From NCBI RefSeq assembly GCF_018448885.1, contig NZ_RCWB01000003.1, positions 124,001 to 188,000 on the forward strand: a stretch of 64,000 bases of DNA, in the 5' to 3' direction. The notes beneath the pieces are model-generated. The model saw only the letters and a program-made list of their open reading frames with translations. It was not told where the DNA came from and ran no database searches. Positions 8,418 through 17,713 of this stretch are shown here, piece by piece. The number at the start of each line of letters is the position of its first letter. Positions within the stretch are counted from its first letter, which is position 1. The stretch is from Photorhabdus caribbeanensis. Lineage in GTDB: Bacteria; Pseudomonadota; Gammaproteobacteria; Enterobacterales; Enterobacteriaceae. The position numbers and the translations under genes were made by a program.

Positions 8418-9638
8418 ATGAATAAAACGTTAATTAACCCTGATAATATCTTAGCCCTTTGGGCTTTTGTAATGATTGCCGCTACGCTAGCGATTATAAT
8501 GGAACAAAGATATAGATGGGCATCGAAAGTACCTGGTGCTGTGATAGCATTAACTATTGCCCTCCTGGCATCCAATTTAAAAATAATTCCTACTCAATCA
8601 ATAGTATACGATGCAGTTTGGCAATATATCGTTCCGTTGGCGATACCTTTATTATTATTTAAAATTAATTTACATAGCATTGTTAAGGAAAGTTGGAGAT
8701 TACTTATATTATTCTTGCTCTCTTCGATAGCGACGATGGTAGGCGCAGTTTTGGCTTTTAAAATTTTAAAAAATTATATACCCGAGCTGGATAAGATAAG
8801 CGCGATGATGGCGGCGTCATATACTGGTGGTGGGGTGAATTTCGCCGCAATGGTTGCCAAATTGAAGCCCTCTCAAGATATGACTGCATCCACGATCGTT
8901 GCTGATAATCTCATGATGGTCTGTTATTGCATAATATTAATAACATTAGCAGGTTGGTCATTTGCAAGAAAGTTTTGGAGGAGCCCTTATTCTGATGCTA
9001 TGGTGAATGATCCCAATTTAGATAAATCAAATTCTTTTTCAACATCTTATTGGCAACCTAAGAATATCTCTTTAAGGGATATTGCGTTATCCTTAGCCTG
9101 GGCTATCTTTATTGTAGCAATTTCATTTCAATTCTCAGCTTGGATGAAAACATTTTCACGACAGACTGGGAGTATTTATCAGGAATTGCTTTTTAGCTTG
9201 ATATCAGATAAATATCTTATCTTAACAACCGTAACGTTTATTGTGGTTTCCATATTCAAAAAAACTTTTAATAATTTAAACGGCAGCTATGAATTGGGAA
9301 CTTACGCAATTTATATATTCTTTGTTGTAATAGGAATTCCTGCTTCAATAGGGCTTATTATTAGTAACGCGCCTTTGTTGTTTTTATTTGTATTCATTAT
9401 AGCAATGATGAATTTATTATTAACACTGAGTTTTGGGAAGTTATTCAAATTTAGCCTTGAGGAAATTATACTTGCATGCAATGCAAATATTGGCGGCCCA
9501 ACAACCGCCGCAGCGTTAGCGATTAGTAGAGGTTGGATAGGCTTAGTTGGGCCTATTATGGTTATTGGAACGGTAGGATATGTGATTGGCAACCACATTG
9601 GAACGATTGTTTATTTTGTTATTACAGCGATTTTGTGA
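8418..9638 (+). CDS. DUF819-family multi-pass membrane protein
   Basis: The 406-residue product starts at an ATG with an AGGAAGAAAT ribosome site. It has about ten hydrophobic segments with short loops, and a repeated half-structure typical of DUF819/YjcL-type proteins: G-G-G-V-N-F-A-A-M near residue 135 and N-I-G-G-P-T-T-A-A-A near residue 355. Those small-residue motifs in symmetry-related positions suggest a transporter of the carboxylate-transporter type, but no substrate is known. It sits between pyrI and pyrB on the opposite strand, AT-rich like its surroundings, and is the gene whose presence breaks the pyrBI operon. A strong hairpin follows at 9709-9730. Confidence 0.8.
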   Translation: MNKTLINPDNILALWAFVMIAATLAIIMEQRYRWASKVPGAVIALTIALLASNLKIIPTQSIVYDAVWQYIVPLAIPLLLFKINLHSIVKESWRLLILFLLSSIATMVGAVLAFKILKNYIPELDKISAMMAASYTGGGVNFAAMVAKLKPSQDMTASTIVADNLMMVCYCIILITLAGWSFARKFWRSPYSDAMVNDPNLDKSNSFSTSYWQPKNISLRDIALSLAWAIFIVAISFQFSAWMKTFSRQTGSIYQELLFSLISDKYLILTTVTFIVVSIFKKTFNNLNGSYELGTYAIYIFFVVIGIPASIGLIISNAPLLFLFVFIIAMMNLLLTLSFGKLFKFSLEEIILACNANIGGPTTAAALAISRGWIGLVGPIMVIGTVGYVIGNHIGTIVYFVITAIL

Positions 9639-9708
9639 AATTAATCATAATATTCTCAAGTTAATATTAAAAAATTATAATTTTATTTCATTAGATTATT
9701 TTACTTTC

Positions 9709-9730
9709 CCTCCTTTGTTGTCAAAGGAGG
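9709..9730 (+). terminator. Terminator-like hairpin after the DUF819 gene
   Basis: CCTCCTTTG and CAAAGGAGG form a perfect 9-bp stem with a four-base loop, about 70 bases past the stop. No long U-run follows. Confidence 0.55.
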
Positions 9731-9876
9731 AAACCAGGCAGCGAGTAGACAAAAGTGACGGTTTTTATGTGCTTTACTGCCCGGAAATACGGTCTTGCTC
9801 ACTGACTGGGCAAGACGTATTTTGGCGCCGCATCGAATTTGTTTTTGATACCGAAGGTGGTAAACAGACTGATTAA
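9731..9876 (+). other. Possible coding remnant of unknown origin
   Basis: A frame read through here gives a protein-like segment of about 45 residues (DGFYVLYCPEIRS, then GQDVFWRRIEFVF) ending at a TAA at 9876. Its only upstream ATG lies inside the DUF819 gene in another frame, so it has no proper start. It could be a gene fragment left by the rearrangement that split pyrBI. I do not recognise it. Confidence 0.25.
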
Positions 9877-9943
9877 TCGCTATTCCAAAAGAAAATAATA
9901 ACCTATTATATTTGTGGATAAAAAAGTACTTTCTCTATTTTAA

Positions 9944-10867
9944 TCATTCATTTAAAACTAAAGATAATAGCGCCTGACGAGCATAAATACCATTCTCAGC
10001 CTGTTGAAAATAGTAGGCATAGGGAGTTTTATCGACATCAACAGTAATTTCATCAATACGTGGCAACGGATGTAGAACTTTGAGGTTCTCTTTCGCACCG
10101 ATCAGATCGGAAGCGCGCAGAACAAATTGTGCTTTTACGTTGGCATATTCGGATGGATCAAGGCGCTCTTTCTGTACGCGGGTCATATAAAGAATATCTA
10201 GCTCCGGTAATACTTCTTCAATATTAGCGTGCTGGCTATAGGTCGCACCTTTTTCATTCAGCATATGAAGAATATGGTTTGGCATTGCCAATGCTTCCGG
10301 GGCGATAAAATAAAAGTGATTGCCATTAAATTTCGCTAGCGCTTGTGATAGCGAATGGACTGTGCGGCCATATTTCAAATCACCAACCATAGCGATATTC
10401 AGACTATCTAGCCGTTGCTGAGTTTCCTGAATAGTGAACAGATCCAGTAAGGTTTGAGTCGGATGTTGGTTGGCGCCGTCACCGGCATTGATAATCGGAG
10501 TGTCACCGGAAAACTCAGAAGCCAGACGCGGAGCGCCTTCCTGTGGATGGCGTATCACGATAGCGTCAACGTATTGGCTGATAACGGAAATAGTATCGGC
10601 TAGCGTTTCACCTTTCTTACCCAGAGAGGTGTTGCTGCTGTCTGAGAAACCGACAACTGAAGCGCCAAGGCGATGGATTGCTGTTTCAAAAGAGAGGCGA
10701 GTACGGGTGGAGGCTTCGAAGAAACAACTGGCGATAACCTTGGGTTTCAGCAATTCAGGTTGTGGTCTGGCTTTCAGTGCGGCAGCAGTCTGCAACACCA
10801 ATTCCAGATCTTCGCGGCTCAGATCATTTATTGAGATGATATGTTTGCGATATAACGGATTAGCCAT
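9944..10867 (-). CDS. pyrB: Aspartate carbamoyltransferase catalytic chain PyrB
   Basis: PyrB condenses carbamoyl phosphate and aspartate to N-carbamoyl-aspartate, the committed step of pyrimidine synthesis. At 307 residues it has the carbamoyl-phosphate motif S-T-R-T-R-L-S-F-E (residues about 53-61), H-P-T-Q-T-L-L-D around 133, and H-P-L-P-R near 265. It is downstream of the pyrL leader and attenuator, as in E. coli. The expected next gene, pyrI, is missing from this position. Confidence 0.97.
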   Translation of the reverse strand: MANPLYRKHIISINDLSREDLELVLQTAAALKARPQPELLKPKVIASCFFEASTRTRLSFETAIHRLGASVVGFSDSSNTSLGKKGETLADTISVISQYVDAIVIRHPQEGAPRLASEFSGDTPIINAGDGANQHPTQTLLDLFTIQETQQRLDSLNIAMVGDLKYGRTVHSLSQALAKFNGNHFYFIAPEALAMPNHILHMLNEKGATYSQHANIEEVLPELDILYMTRVQKERLDPSEYANVKAQFVLRASDLIGAKENLKVLHPLPRIDEITVDVDKTPYAYYFQQAENGIYARQALLSLVLNE

Positions 10868-10928
10868 TTTTCACTCTCCTCTAATGCTGACATCCGGGGT
10901 GGCGATCATGAATTGATTACCGGGCAAA

Positions 10929-10955
10929 AAAAAGCCCCTCATTGAGGGGCGTTAA
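10929..10955 (-). terminator. pyrBI-type attenuator
   Basis: On the minus strand GCCCCTCAATGAGGGGC is followed by eight T residues, an intrinsic terminator overlapping the end of the pyrL reading frame. In the known pyrBI mechanism, high UTP uncouples transcription from pyrL translation and lets this hairpin stop the polymerase before pyrB. Confidence 0.93.
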
Positions 10956-11046
10956 ATGATTGGTTTAGCAACGGGAAAACAATGACGGCTAGCTGCCCTC
11001 TTTCAGGCAGTTGTGCTTGATGACAAAAATAAGCGCTGTCTTTCAT
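10939..11046 (-). CDS. pyrL: pyrBI operon leader peptide PyrL
   Basis: From the ATG at 11046 a 35-residue leader is read (MKDSAYFCHQAQL at the start, VFPLLNQSFNAPQ at the end). It stops inside the attenuator stem, just as E. coli PyrL runs into its attenuator. The T-rich tract encoding VIVFPLL is where polymerase pauses when UTP is low. The following DNA also keeps the E. coli order of features. A longer frame from 11169 exists but would start upstream of the promoter, so the shorter one is chosen. Confidence 0.85.
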   Translation of the reverse strand: MKDSAYFCHQAQLPERGQLAVIVFPLLNQSFNAPQ

Positions 11047-11058
11047 GATTTCTCCCGG

Positions 11059-11099
11059 CAAATTGTGGCGCATTATACTCGTGAAAAATCTTACAGCAA
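11059..11099 (-). promoter_or_regulatory. pyrL-pyrB promoter with UTP-sensitive start
   Basis: On the minus strand TTGCTG and TATAAT are 16 bases apart, followed by GCGCCAC and the start region AATTTGCCGGG. The AATTTG initiation sequence is the one that permits reiterative transcription (AAUUUU...) at high UTP in the E. coli pyrBI promoter, so that second control is probably kept. Confidence 0.85.
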
Positions 11100-11125
11100 C
11101 TATTTGACCGAAGAAAAATAAGATT

Positions 11126-11159
11126 GGCAGGATCATATCTTTAAAGACATAATCCTGCC
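11126..11159 (-). terminator. argI terminator
   Basis: GGCAGGAT and ATCCTGCC pair across an 18-base loop 15 bases past the argI stop. On the minus strand they are followed by AATCTTATTTTT. It isolates argI from the pyrL promoter. Confidence 0.8.
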
Positions 11160-11173
11160 GATATCTCAACTAA

Positions 11174-12190
11174 TTAAATTTTAAGATCATTTGCTAATGT
11201 TGCCACCATTACCGCTTTAATGGTATGCAGGCGATTTTCTCCTTGATCAAACACAATGCTGTGCTCTGATTCAAAAACCTCATTGGTCACTTCCAGCCCT
11301 CCATACATATTAAATTCAGCAGCGAGTTGTTTGCCTAATGCCGTTTCTTCGTCATGAAATGCTGGCAGACAGTGCAGGAATTTGACTTGTGGATTGCCGG
11401 TCATGTTCACCACATCCATATTCACTTGATAAGGTTTCAAGAGGTTGACTCGTTGTTGCCAAACATCTTTTGGCTCGCCCATAGAAACCCAGACATCGGT
11501 ATAAAGAAAATCAGCATTTTTAACCCCCTTGGCGATACTTTCCGTCAGAGTAATTTTACCTCCCGTTTTTTCAGCTAGTTTCTGACACTCAGTAACCAGC
11601 GCGGCATTGGGCCAGTACTTTTCAGGGGCAATCAACCGAACATCCATGCCCGTTAGTGCCGCGGCTTCTAGCATGGTATTACCCATATTGTTACGGGCAT
11701 CCCCCAAGTAGGCGAATTTGATTTCTGACAATGGTTTTTCGGGCTGATGTTCCTGAATAGTTAGCAGATCTGCCAGTAGCTGAGTAGGGTGAAATTCATC
11801 TGTTAGCCCATTCCATACCGGAACACCTGCATATTTTGCCAGTGATTCAACGATTGTTTGGGAATAGCCGCGATATTGAATACCGTCATACATACGGCCA
11901 AGTATACGAGCGGTATCTTTGATCGATTCTTTATGGCCAATCTGGTTGCCACTGGAACCGAGGTAGGTGATATTTGCCCCTTGGTCGTAAGCGGCCACTT
12001 CAAATGAACAGCGGGTACGGGTGGAATCTTTTTCAAAAATCAGCACGATGTTTTTGCCTGTTAGCAGGGCTTTTTCTGTACCAGATTTTTTAGTCGATTT
12101 TAATTCAGCAGATAGCTTTAACAAGGCGTGAATTTCTGCCGAGGAAAAATCAAGTAACCTTAAGAAATGACGCTGATAGAACGGATTCAT
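11174..12190 (-). CDS. argI: Ornithine carbamoyltransferase
   Basis: The enzyme makes citrulline from ornithine and carbamoyl phosphate in arginine synthesis. At 338 residues it has S-T-R-T-R-C-S-F-E (about 55-63) for carbamoyl phosphate, F-H-P-T-Q-L-L-A-D near 135, and the ornithine loop H-C-L-P-A-F-H-D near 272. The position next to pyrB and rraB matches argI of E. coli. Two ARG boxes lie upstream and a terminator downstream. Confidence 0.96.
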   Translation of the reverse strand: MNPFYQRHFLRLLDFSSAEIHALLKLSAELKSTKKSGTEKALLTGKNIVLIFEKDSTRTRCSFEVAAYDQGANITYLGSSGNQIGHKESIKDTARILGRMYDGIQYRGYSQTIVESLAKYAGVPVWNGLTDEFHPTQLLADLLTIQEHQPEKPLSEIKFAYLGDARNNMGNTMLEAAALTGMDVRLIAPEKYWPNAALVTECQKLAEKTGGKITLTESIAKGVKNADFLYTDVWVSMGEPKDVWQQRVNLLKPYQVNMDVVNMTGNPQVKFLHCLPAFHDEETALGKQLAAEFNMYGGLEVTNEVFESEHSIVFDQGENRLHTIKAVMVATLANDLKI

Positions 12191-12214
12191 TGTTTGGTGT
12201 CTCCGTATTTATTG

Positions 12215-12253
12215 TTTGCATTTAAATTCAATCTATATCTATAAAAATGCAAT
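12215..12253 (-). promoter_or_regulatory. Tandem ARG boxes (ArgR operator) of argI
   Basis: TTTGCATTTAAATTCAAT at 12215-12232 fits the ARG box pattern with one or two changes. A weaker box at 12236-12253 (TATCTATAAAAATGCAAT) begins exactly 21 bases later, the normal two-box spacing for an ArgR hexamer. Repression by ArgR with arginine is predicted. Confidence 0.75.
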
Positions 12254-12354
12254 TTCAACTCCGTATTAGATTTCTTTGATGTAAACAGTGGTTAGCCCGC
12301 CTGTGGTGTGGGAGAATGAGTATTGGGACGGCCAACTGCTTGAGGATATTTGGT

Positions 12355-12762
12355 ATGGCAAATCAAAGAGACTTAGAAGAACAACGCGAAGAAACGCGCC
12401 TTATTATTGAAGAATTACTGGAAGATGGTAGTGATCCTGATGCACTGTATGCCATTGAACATCACTTTTCTGCTGAGGACTTTGGCCTGTTGGAAAAGGC
12501 AGCGGTTGAAGCCTTTAAACTGGGTTATGAAGTAACTGATGCGGAAGAATTGGAAGTCGAAGATGGGACTATTCTGATGTGTTGTGATGTTATCAGTGAG
12601 TGTGGATTGAATGCAGAACTGATTGATGCCCAGGTTGAACAGTTGGTGAATCTGGCTGAAAAAATTGGCATTAATTATGACGGTTGGGGCACTTACTTCG
12701 AAGATCCTGATGAGCAAGATGAAGATGATTTGCCAGAGCAGGGTGAAAGTAGACTTCATTAG
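12355..12762 (+). CDS. rraB: Ribonuclease E inhibitor RraB
   Basis: RraB binds RNase E and changes its activity on a subset of mRNAs. The ATG at 12355 (GAGGA site nine bases upstream) gives 135 residues starting [15 protein letters not shown], aligning with the E. coli start. An upstream in-frame ATG at 12316 would add 13 unmatched residues. The body is acidic, with the conserved [14 protein letters not shown] and [11 protein letters not shown], and the tail is Asp/Glu-rich. It is divergent from argI as in E. coli and convergent with tccC. Confidence 0.94.
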   Translation: MANQRDLEEQREETRLIIEELLEDGSDPDALYAIEHHFSAEDFGLLEKAAVEAFKLGYEVTDAEELEVEDGTILMCCDVISECGLNAELIDAQVEQLVNLAEKIGINYDGWGTYFEDPDEQDEDDLPEQGESRLH

Positions 12763-12828
12763 TATGAGCGGTATGTTAAGAATCTTGTGTTAGTTCTGGT
12801 CGTGATTGATACATGTGATTCAAAATGA

Positions 12829-12864
12829 AATAGTCCTTATCTGCTTTGGCGAATAAGGACTATT
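12829..12864. terminator. Bidirectional terminator between rraB and tccC
   Basis: AATAGTCCTTAT and ATAAGGACTATT form a perfect 12-bp stem with a 12-base loop in the gap between convergent genes, followed by T residues on both strands. Confidence 0.8.
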
Positions 12865-12878
12865 ACGTTTTAAATAGG

Positions 12879-15689
12879 CTATCTTATCAAACCATGTTCC
12901 CTGACTTTTGAAAGAATAGTTCCTTTCCTAATTTGGTTTGCCTCGGTGACTTCCCTTTTTAATTCTTGTCCTAGCTCATTAGAAACCAGATCCTTATGTT
13001 TTTCTGCGAGTTCGCTTAATTCTTCTGCGGTGTGAACAACGCCGGTCATTTTCCATGCTAATGACAGACCTTTGAATGCCACTTTGGCTACTGGATGTGG
13101 TACGACTGCGGCGGCGGTATCCAGTGTGGCGCCGACCGTTGCACCCAGCGATGCCCCGGTAATTAGCGTATCTGTTGCGACCTCTTTTAAATCATCAGTT
13201 GCTTTTTGCAGCTCTTCCAATTTTTCTGGGGTGACGGTAGCAGTAGCCGCACCTGCCTTAAATACCTTTTTTATACCGTCGAAGGTGAGGCTAAAATTAT
13301 TAATTGCGTCGGTGCCGGCGGCTTTTGTTAGCTCAGTTTTGTTTAGTTCACCTATATTGCCAGCGGCGGCGAATTCTCCGGCAGCCGCGACTAAACTTGC
13401 CCCTTCTTTTATTGCTTGAGCGCCAGGGACTTGTCCCTGCGCGAGATGTTCTGCGGCTTCTTTACGTCCTGCTATGTTATGGGCCATCTGCTTCATCGGG
13501 TCATAGTTTGCTTTTAAAGCACTCGCTTTTTGGGTGATTTTGCTGACTTGTTGATCACCATAGGATTCAGAAGCAGGAGATGGCATCTGAGGTCTTTCAG
13601 CTTGTTGATTTTTATGTTTGTAAAGTTCGTATGCTATACCGCCAACGCCTAATGCACCTGTTGCTACGGTTTTAAATATACGTCCATCTTCATCTATGCC
13701 AGTCATTGGATTATTTCTTACCATACGGTATAAATTCAGGCCATCTACTGTTCCAGCCGGGTCAGCGCTTAACCATCTACCGGCCCACGGTTGATAATAA
13801 CGGTAGCCGTAATAGTACAGTCCCGTTGCATCACGCTCTTTGCCTGAATAACGAATGGTTTTGTAACCAGCTTCAACCTGATTTCTTGCCGCCCATATTG
13901 CGGTGCCGCCATAGGGGTAATACTCTTCCCAACTGATAATTTCCCCGTGCATATCCAGTTCTAATTCGCTGCTGTGTGTAAGATTATCGTAGCTGTATCT
14001 GACTTGATCGTTATCTATGCCAGTGGGCTGGCCTTTTTCCCAGTGTAGTACACGTACTTGTGCTCTTCCTGCTTGCCCGACAGTAATAACTTGCAAGTCT
14101 TCGGTGATATTGGCGCTGCTTTGTGTGGTATGTAATTCTAATCCTGGCAGGTAAGTGACTCGTTGTTGGTGAGTGGCATTGGATGTTTGCTGTTCATTTA
14201 TTTTCAGTAGCCGCATTCCGTTACTGTCATAGCGGTACCACTCGCGCGTGGTGTTACCATTTTGGCTAACTTGTTGTAGTTCTCCTCGTGGTGTCCAGTT
14301 TAAGGATTGCCCTGATATCAGACTGGTTTGATGACCACCTGCATCAAAGAATGTATCAACGAGATTGGGATCGTTGGTGAGGGTACTGAGGACACCGCGG
14401 TTATTACGGTTTGAGATAGTGATATCTGTGGTGTAGTTATTGTTACTTGCCGGAGCGCTATGCTGGATTTGTGTCAGGTTGCCGCTATCGTCGTAAGTAT
14501 AAGTACGAGTATAGTTAGTATAGGTGTTGTCATCGGTAGGCAGAGGGGTAATTAAAGGAGGGAGCTGGCTTCCTTGTTGACCAATGTTAGCCATTTCGCG
14601 ACCGGTTGCTTTGATGAGTTGGTACAGAGAATCATAGGAATATGCATTTTCCGGTACTATTTTCTGATTACGCCAGAATCGGGTTGCTTCTGCATCATTA
14701 CGAATATTGATCACATTGCCAACGGGATCATATTCATAACGTAAATCTTGTAGCGGTTTTGTACTATCTTTAATCCGGCGGGTTGTAATGTTAATTAATC
14801 GTTGGGTCTCTGGTTCATAGGTATATTCCGTAATAACGCCATTACCGTGCTCTTCTCGTAATTTCTGTCCGGCTGCTGACCAGGTAATAGACTGCACAAT
14901 AACTTTTTCGGATTGGCCTTTTAGTGTTAACCAGCTACCTTTCAGTTGGCCCGCGATATCATAGGCCAGCCGCTGTATATTTCCCTTGGCATCGATTTGG
15001 GTTAGCAGGGCGCCAATAGCATCAGTTTTATTTTGAGTCGTGGATATATTGTCATTCAGTTTTGTACGCCAACTATTTTCATCGTCACCGCGCCAATCAG
15101 CTTCCTGATCGTCGGCTATTAATTGACGGGATTGTGATAAAACTGCGCCGGTTAAGGATAAACTTTCCAATTGTATCAGCCCCGCAGTGTCATAATGGCG
15201 TATACATTGCCCGGCGAGATTCTGGTTTTTCTCTGCATCGGTATTGTTTGCCCAAATAAGGCGCTCGGTGGTTTTCTCGTTCTTTTGTATTGACTCGGTG
15301 ACAGCCAGCAAGCGGCCGGGCAAGGTATTGCCTTCATAGTGATGGGTTTGACGAGTGCCGATTGCATTGATAGTCAGTATTGGGCGTCCTTCGATATCGT
15401 TTAATGTAACTGTTCGGCCGGCATCGATACTTTCTTCACGCAGTGTATTACCAGCGAGACTAAAGATTCGGGTGAAGTTTGAACCACTCTGATTTTTATA
15501 TCTACGTGGGTCCGTGCTTTTCACTTGAAATCCTTGAGTATTAAATTCATAGCGAGTGATCAATTCGTTGCTATTGGTTTCATCAGCGTGAGTACGCAGA
15601 TATTCCAGCGTACGTATATTCAACCCTCGATTATCTCGTACCCTGACAGATGGAGTATTTCGGTTAATTGCAGAATTGTAATGACTCAT
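12879..15689 (-). CDS. tccC: TccC-type insecticidal toxin complex protein with variable C-terminus
   Basis: TccC proteins form, with the TcB subunit, a cocoon that encloses their own C-terminal toxin and releases it through the TcA pore into insect cells. The 936-residue product has Rhs/YD-type repeats across residues 1-669 (YEFNTQGF, YEYDPVGN, YRYDSNGM, YSYDNL). The core ends with the conserved block L-S-A-D-P-A-G-T-V-D-G-L-N-L-Y-R-M-V-R-N-N-P and the I-D-E-D-G that is part of the aspartyl self-cleavage site. Residues about 670-936 are the hypervariable toxin part. It is Ala/Lys/Glu-rich with predicted helices and a hydrophobic stretch around TGASLGATVGATL, which I do not recognise. No tcaC/tcdB-like or TcA gene is nearby, so it is an orphan effector copy that would need subunits encoded elsewhere. 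Confidence 0.92.
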   Translation of the reverse strand: MSHYNSAINRNTPSVRVRDNRGLNIRTLEYLRTHADETNSNELITRYEFNTQGFQVKSTDPRRYKNQSGSNFTRIFSLAGNTLREESIDAGRTVTLNDIEGRPILTINAIGTRQTHHYEGNTLPGRLLAVTESIQKNEKTTERLIWANNTDAEKNQNLAGQCIRHYDTAGLIQLESLSLTGAVLSQSRQLIADDQEADWRGDDENSWRTKLNDNISTTQNKTDAIGALLTQIDAKGNIQRLAYDIAGQLKGSWLTLKGQSEKVIVQSITWSAAGQKLREEHGNGVITEYTYEPETQRLINITTRRIKDSTKPLQDLRYEYDPVGNVINIRNDAEATRFWRNQKIVPENAYSYDSLYQLIKATGREMANIGQQGSQLPPLITPLPTDDNTYTNYTRTYTYDDSGNLTQIQHSAPASNNNYTTDITISNRNNRGVLSTLTNDPNLVDTFFDAGGHQTSLISGQSLNWTPRGELQQVSQNGNTTREWYRYDSNGMRLLKINEQQTSNATHQQRVTYLPGLELHTTQSSANITEDLQVITVGQAGRAQVRVLHWEKGQPTGIDNDQVRYSYDNLTHSSELELDMHGEIISWEEYYPYGGTAIWAARNQVEAGYKTIRYSGKERDATGLYYYGYRYYQPWAGRWLSADPAGTVDGLNLYRMVRNNPMTGIDEDGRIFKTVATGALGVGGIAYELYKHKNQQAERPQMPSPASESYGDQQVSKITQKASALKANYDPMKQMAHNIAGRKEAAEHLAQGQVPGAQAIKEGASLVAAAGEFAAAGNIGELNKTELTKAAGTDAINNFSLTFDGIKKVFKAGAATATVTPEKLEELQKATDDLKEVATDTLITGASLGATVGATLDTAAAVVPHPVAKVAFKGLSLAWKMTGVVHTAEELSELAEKHKDLVSNELGQELKREVTEANQIRKGTILSKVREHGLIR

Positions 15690-16304
15690 ATTGCAGCTCC
15701 TTATGCTGTTTTAGTCTGTTAGCCGGTTTAATAGTGGCGACCTGAGACTTTACTATGGAATGAGGAAAATCTTTAACAGAACAGTATGATAATTTTTGAA
15801 ATTGACAGTATGAGAATTAGTATTTCAATAGATAGGGACAGAATGGTGGAATGACGAAAAATTATTTTATATTCAGATAATTAAATTATTATTGAATATT
15901 GTCGGTTATATCTATGATATTACAGATTTGTACGTGGCTATTGAATTGATGCATGGAAAAGAGTCTGGGATATTAATTATGACGTTGGAAAAATATTATT
16001 CTTTTATATATTCTATTTATTTGATAGTAAATAAGGCTGTTTTGCTATTATGATTCTGTTCTGACAGTAGGGTAACGGTTATTTCTATTACCCTCAATTC
16101 TCTTATATAAAAGAAGTTTCAGATGATCATTTCTATCATTTATAGTACAGATGCTGGTAAAGGGTGTAAAAAATGTTAATTTAATCGAAAATGAATATGA
16201 TTGACATGGTTTTTTACTCTATATTAGAAAATTAATAGAAAGATCTTATATATTGATCTTAATTACGTCAAGAAAATAGTATTAATTTAAGGAAGGTATT
16301 GCAA
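15690..16304. other. AT-rich intergenic region upstream of tccC
   Basis: About 615 very AT-rich bases separate the divergent tccC and small-protein genes. No gene, repeat or clear promoter could be singled out. An AGGAAGG ribosome site for the small gene is at its right edge. Such AT-rich leaders are typical of horizontally acquired virulence genes silenced by H-NS, which is an inference here. Confidence 0.4.
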
Positions 16305-16685
16305 ATGGCTAATGTAAGTAATATTAAGAAAATTATTAATAATACCCAAAAGAAAATCTATGTTGTGGTAGGTGAAGATAATAACAAGACTTATACTGTT
16401 AATATTAATTCTGAATGGGCAGGTGAAATTTGGGTACCATGGATTGGAAGTCAAGATGAGAGCAAAAAGGCTATTCGTATAACGATAGATGGTGAGCCAG
16501 AAATTATTTGGCTTTTTCAAGACTTTAATAATCCTCCAGGTAAGGATCAAATAAAGTATCATAAAGGTAAGATTTTCAGCTATAAAAATGCAAAGGATGT
16601 AGAAGGTGAAAGCTCAGGAGGAGGGAACAAAACGTTGCGTTTCTATGTAGATGCTAAAAAGGTGGTGAAATTTAGACTAATTTAA
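16305..16685 (+). CDS. Hypothetical small protein next to tccC
   Basis: The ATG at 16305 follows an AAGGAAGG ribosome site and gives a 126-residue protein with no signal peptide or membrane segment. It is predicted mostly beta-strand, with alternating charged and hydrophobic residues (KKIYVVVGEDN, TYTVNINSEWAG), an aromatic patch W-V-P-W-I-G near residues 43-48, and a glycine/serine turn (ESSGGGN) near residue 103. I do not recognise the family. The shape suggests a small secreted or lectin-like beta-sandwich, but this is a guess. AT-rich codon use unlike the neighbouring housekeeping genes, plus its place beside a toxin gene, suggests acquisition. Confidence 0.7.
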   Translation: MANVSNIKKIINNTQKKIYVVVGEDNNKTYTVNINSEWAGEIWVPWIGSQDESKKAIRITIDGEPEIIWLFQDFNNPPGKDQIKYHKGKIFSYKNAKDVEGESSGGGNKTLRFYVDAKKVVKFRLI

Positions 16686-16820
16686 TTAAGAGAAAATACA
16701 GAATTCTGGTTGTTCTCATGGATAGTAGAATATATGCAGAATTCTGTGTTAGGTTTTCATTACTTATATTTTGAGTAACTGTTCCAAGCTATATGATTTT
16801 TGTATAAATTATTAAGAGAA

Positions 16821-16847
16821 AACCACCTCTTGTAAACAGAGGTGGTT
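16821..16847 (-). terminator. Terminator of the binding-protein 1 transcription unit
   Basis: AACCACCTCT and AGAGGTGGTT pair around a seven-base loop. On the minus strand the stem is followed by TTCTCTT, just past the stop codon of the first binding protein. Confidence 0.8.
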
Positions 16848-16853
16848 ATTTTC

Positions 16854-17627
16854 TTATTTAGAAACATCGGTACCGAAATACTGAGTGGAAATGCGTAGAT
16901 AGGTGCCATCGGCTTTGATATCGGCTAGTGCCTTATCGATAGCGGCTTGTAGTTCTGGTTCACCTTTACGAATTAGTACACCGACCGGATCGCCATTGGG
17001 TTCGGTCGCGACAACTTTTACCGGTGCATTGGGTTTGTGTTTCCTAAAATCGAGATAGGACAGATTATCGTTGATAGTGGCATCAGCTCTGCCTGTAGCA
17101 ACCAAATCGATGGACTGATTAAATCCTTCGGTAGGAACGATTTCCGCACCGAAACGTTTTGCTAACTGGGCGTAATTGCTGGTTAAGCTATGGCTTGAGG
17201 TTTTACCTTTCAGATCGCTGAACGTTTTTATATTATCATTATTTTTCCGGGTGATAAGTACGGCTTTAGATATGATATACGGCGCGGAAAAATCATATTT
17301 CTTTTTGCGTTCTGGCGTAATAGCGACCTGATTAAGTACTGCGTCATAGCGTTTGGCATCCAGCCCGGCAATAAGCCCATCCCATTTGCCTTCGGTAAAC
17401 TCAGCTTTGACATTCAGACGTCGTGCGATTTCACGGCCAATATCAATATCAAATCCAGTTAAGGCTCCAGAGGCATCGTGATAGGTAAATGGCGGGTAGG
17501 TTCCTTCGGTAGCGATCTTGAATACCCCTGTTGATTTAATATTATCAAGGCCAGACTCTGCATGTGCAGAATATGCAATGCCGAATTGAATAACACCCGC
17601 GAATAATGCGGTAAGCAACGCTTTCAT
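16854..17627 (-). CDS. Amino-acid ABC transporter periplasmic binding protein (family 3), copy 1
   Basis: The 257-residue product has a signal peptide ending AHA and then the family-3 solute-binding fold: ATEGTYPPFTYHD, TGFDIDIGREIARRL, WDGLIAGLDAKRYD, NQVAITPERKKKYDFS, and the late D-A-T-I-N-D-N-L. These match cystine-type (TcyJ/FliY) binding proteins most closely, so cystine or a related amino acid is the likely ligand by inference. It is the last gene of the permease-ATPase-binding protein unit. It is a clear paralogue of the protein at 19545-20318. Confidence 0.87.
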   Translation of the reverse strand: MKALLTALFAGVIQFGIAYSAHAESGLDNIKSTGVFKIATEGTYPPFTYHDASGALTGFDIDIGREIARRLNVKAEFTEGKWDGLIAGLDAKRYDAVLNQVAITPERKKKYDFSAPYIISKAVLITRKNNDNIKTFSDLKGKTSSHSLTSNYAQLAKRFGAEIVPTEGFNQSIDLVATGRADATINDNLSYLDFRKHKPNAPVKVVATEPNGDPVGVLIRKGEPELQAAIDKALADIKADGTYLRISTQYFGTDVSK

Positions 17628-17713
17628 TTTCTTTCTCCAACTGTTAAAAAATTTATTTGATGGTCATTAACTGATTCTTGGATCAATTACGGCAAGGTTA
17701 TTTTAACGGTGGG

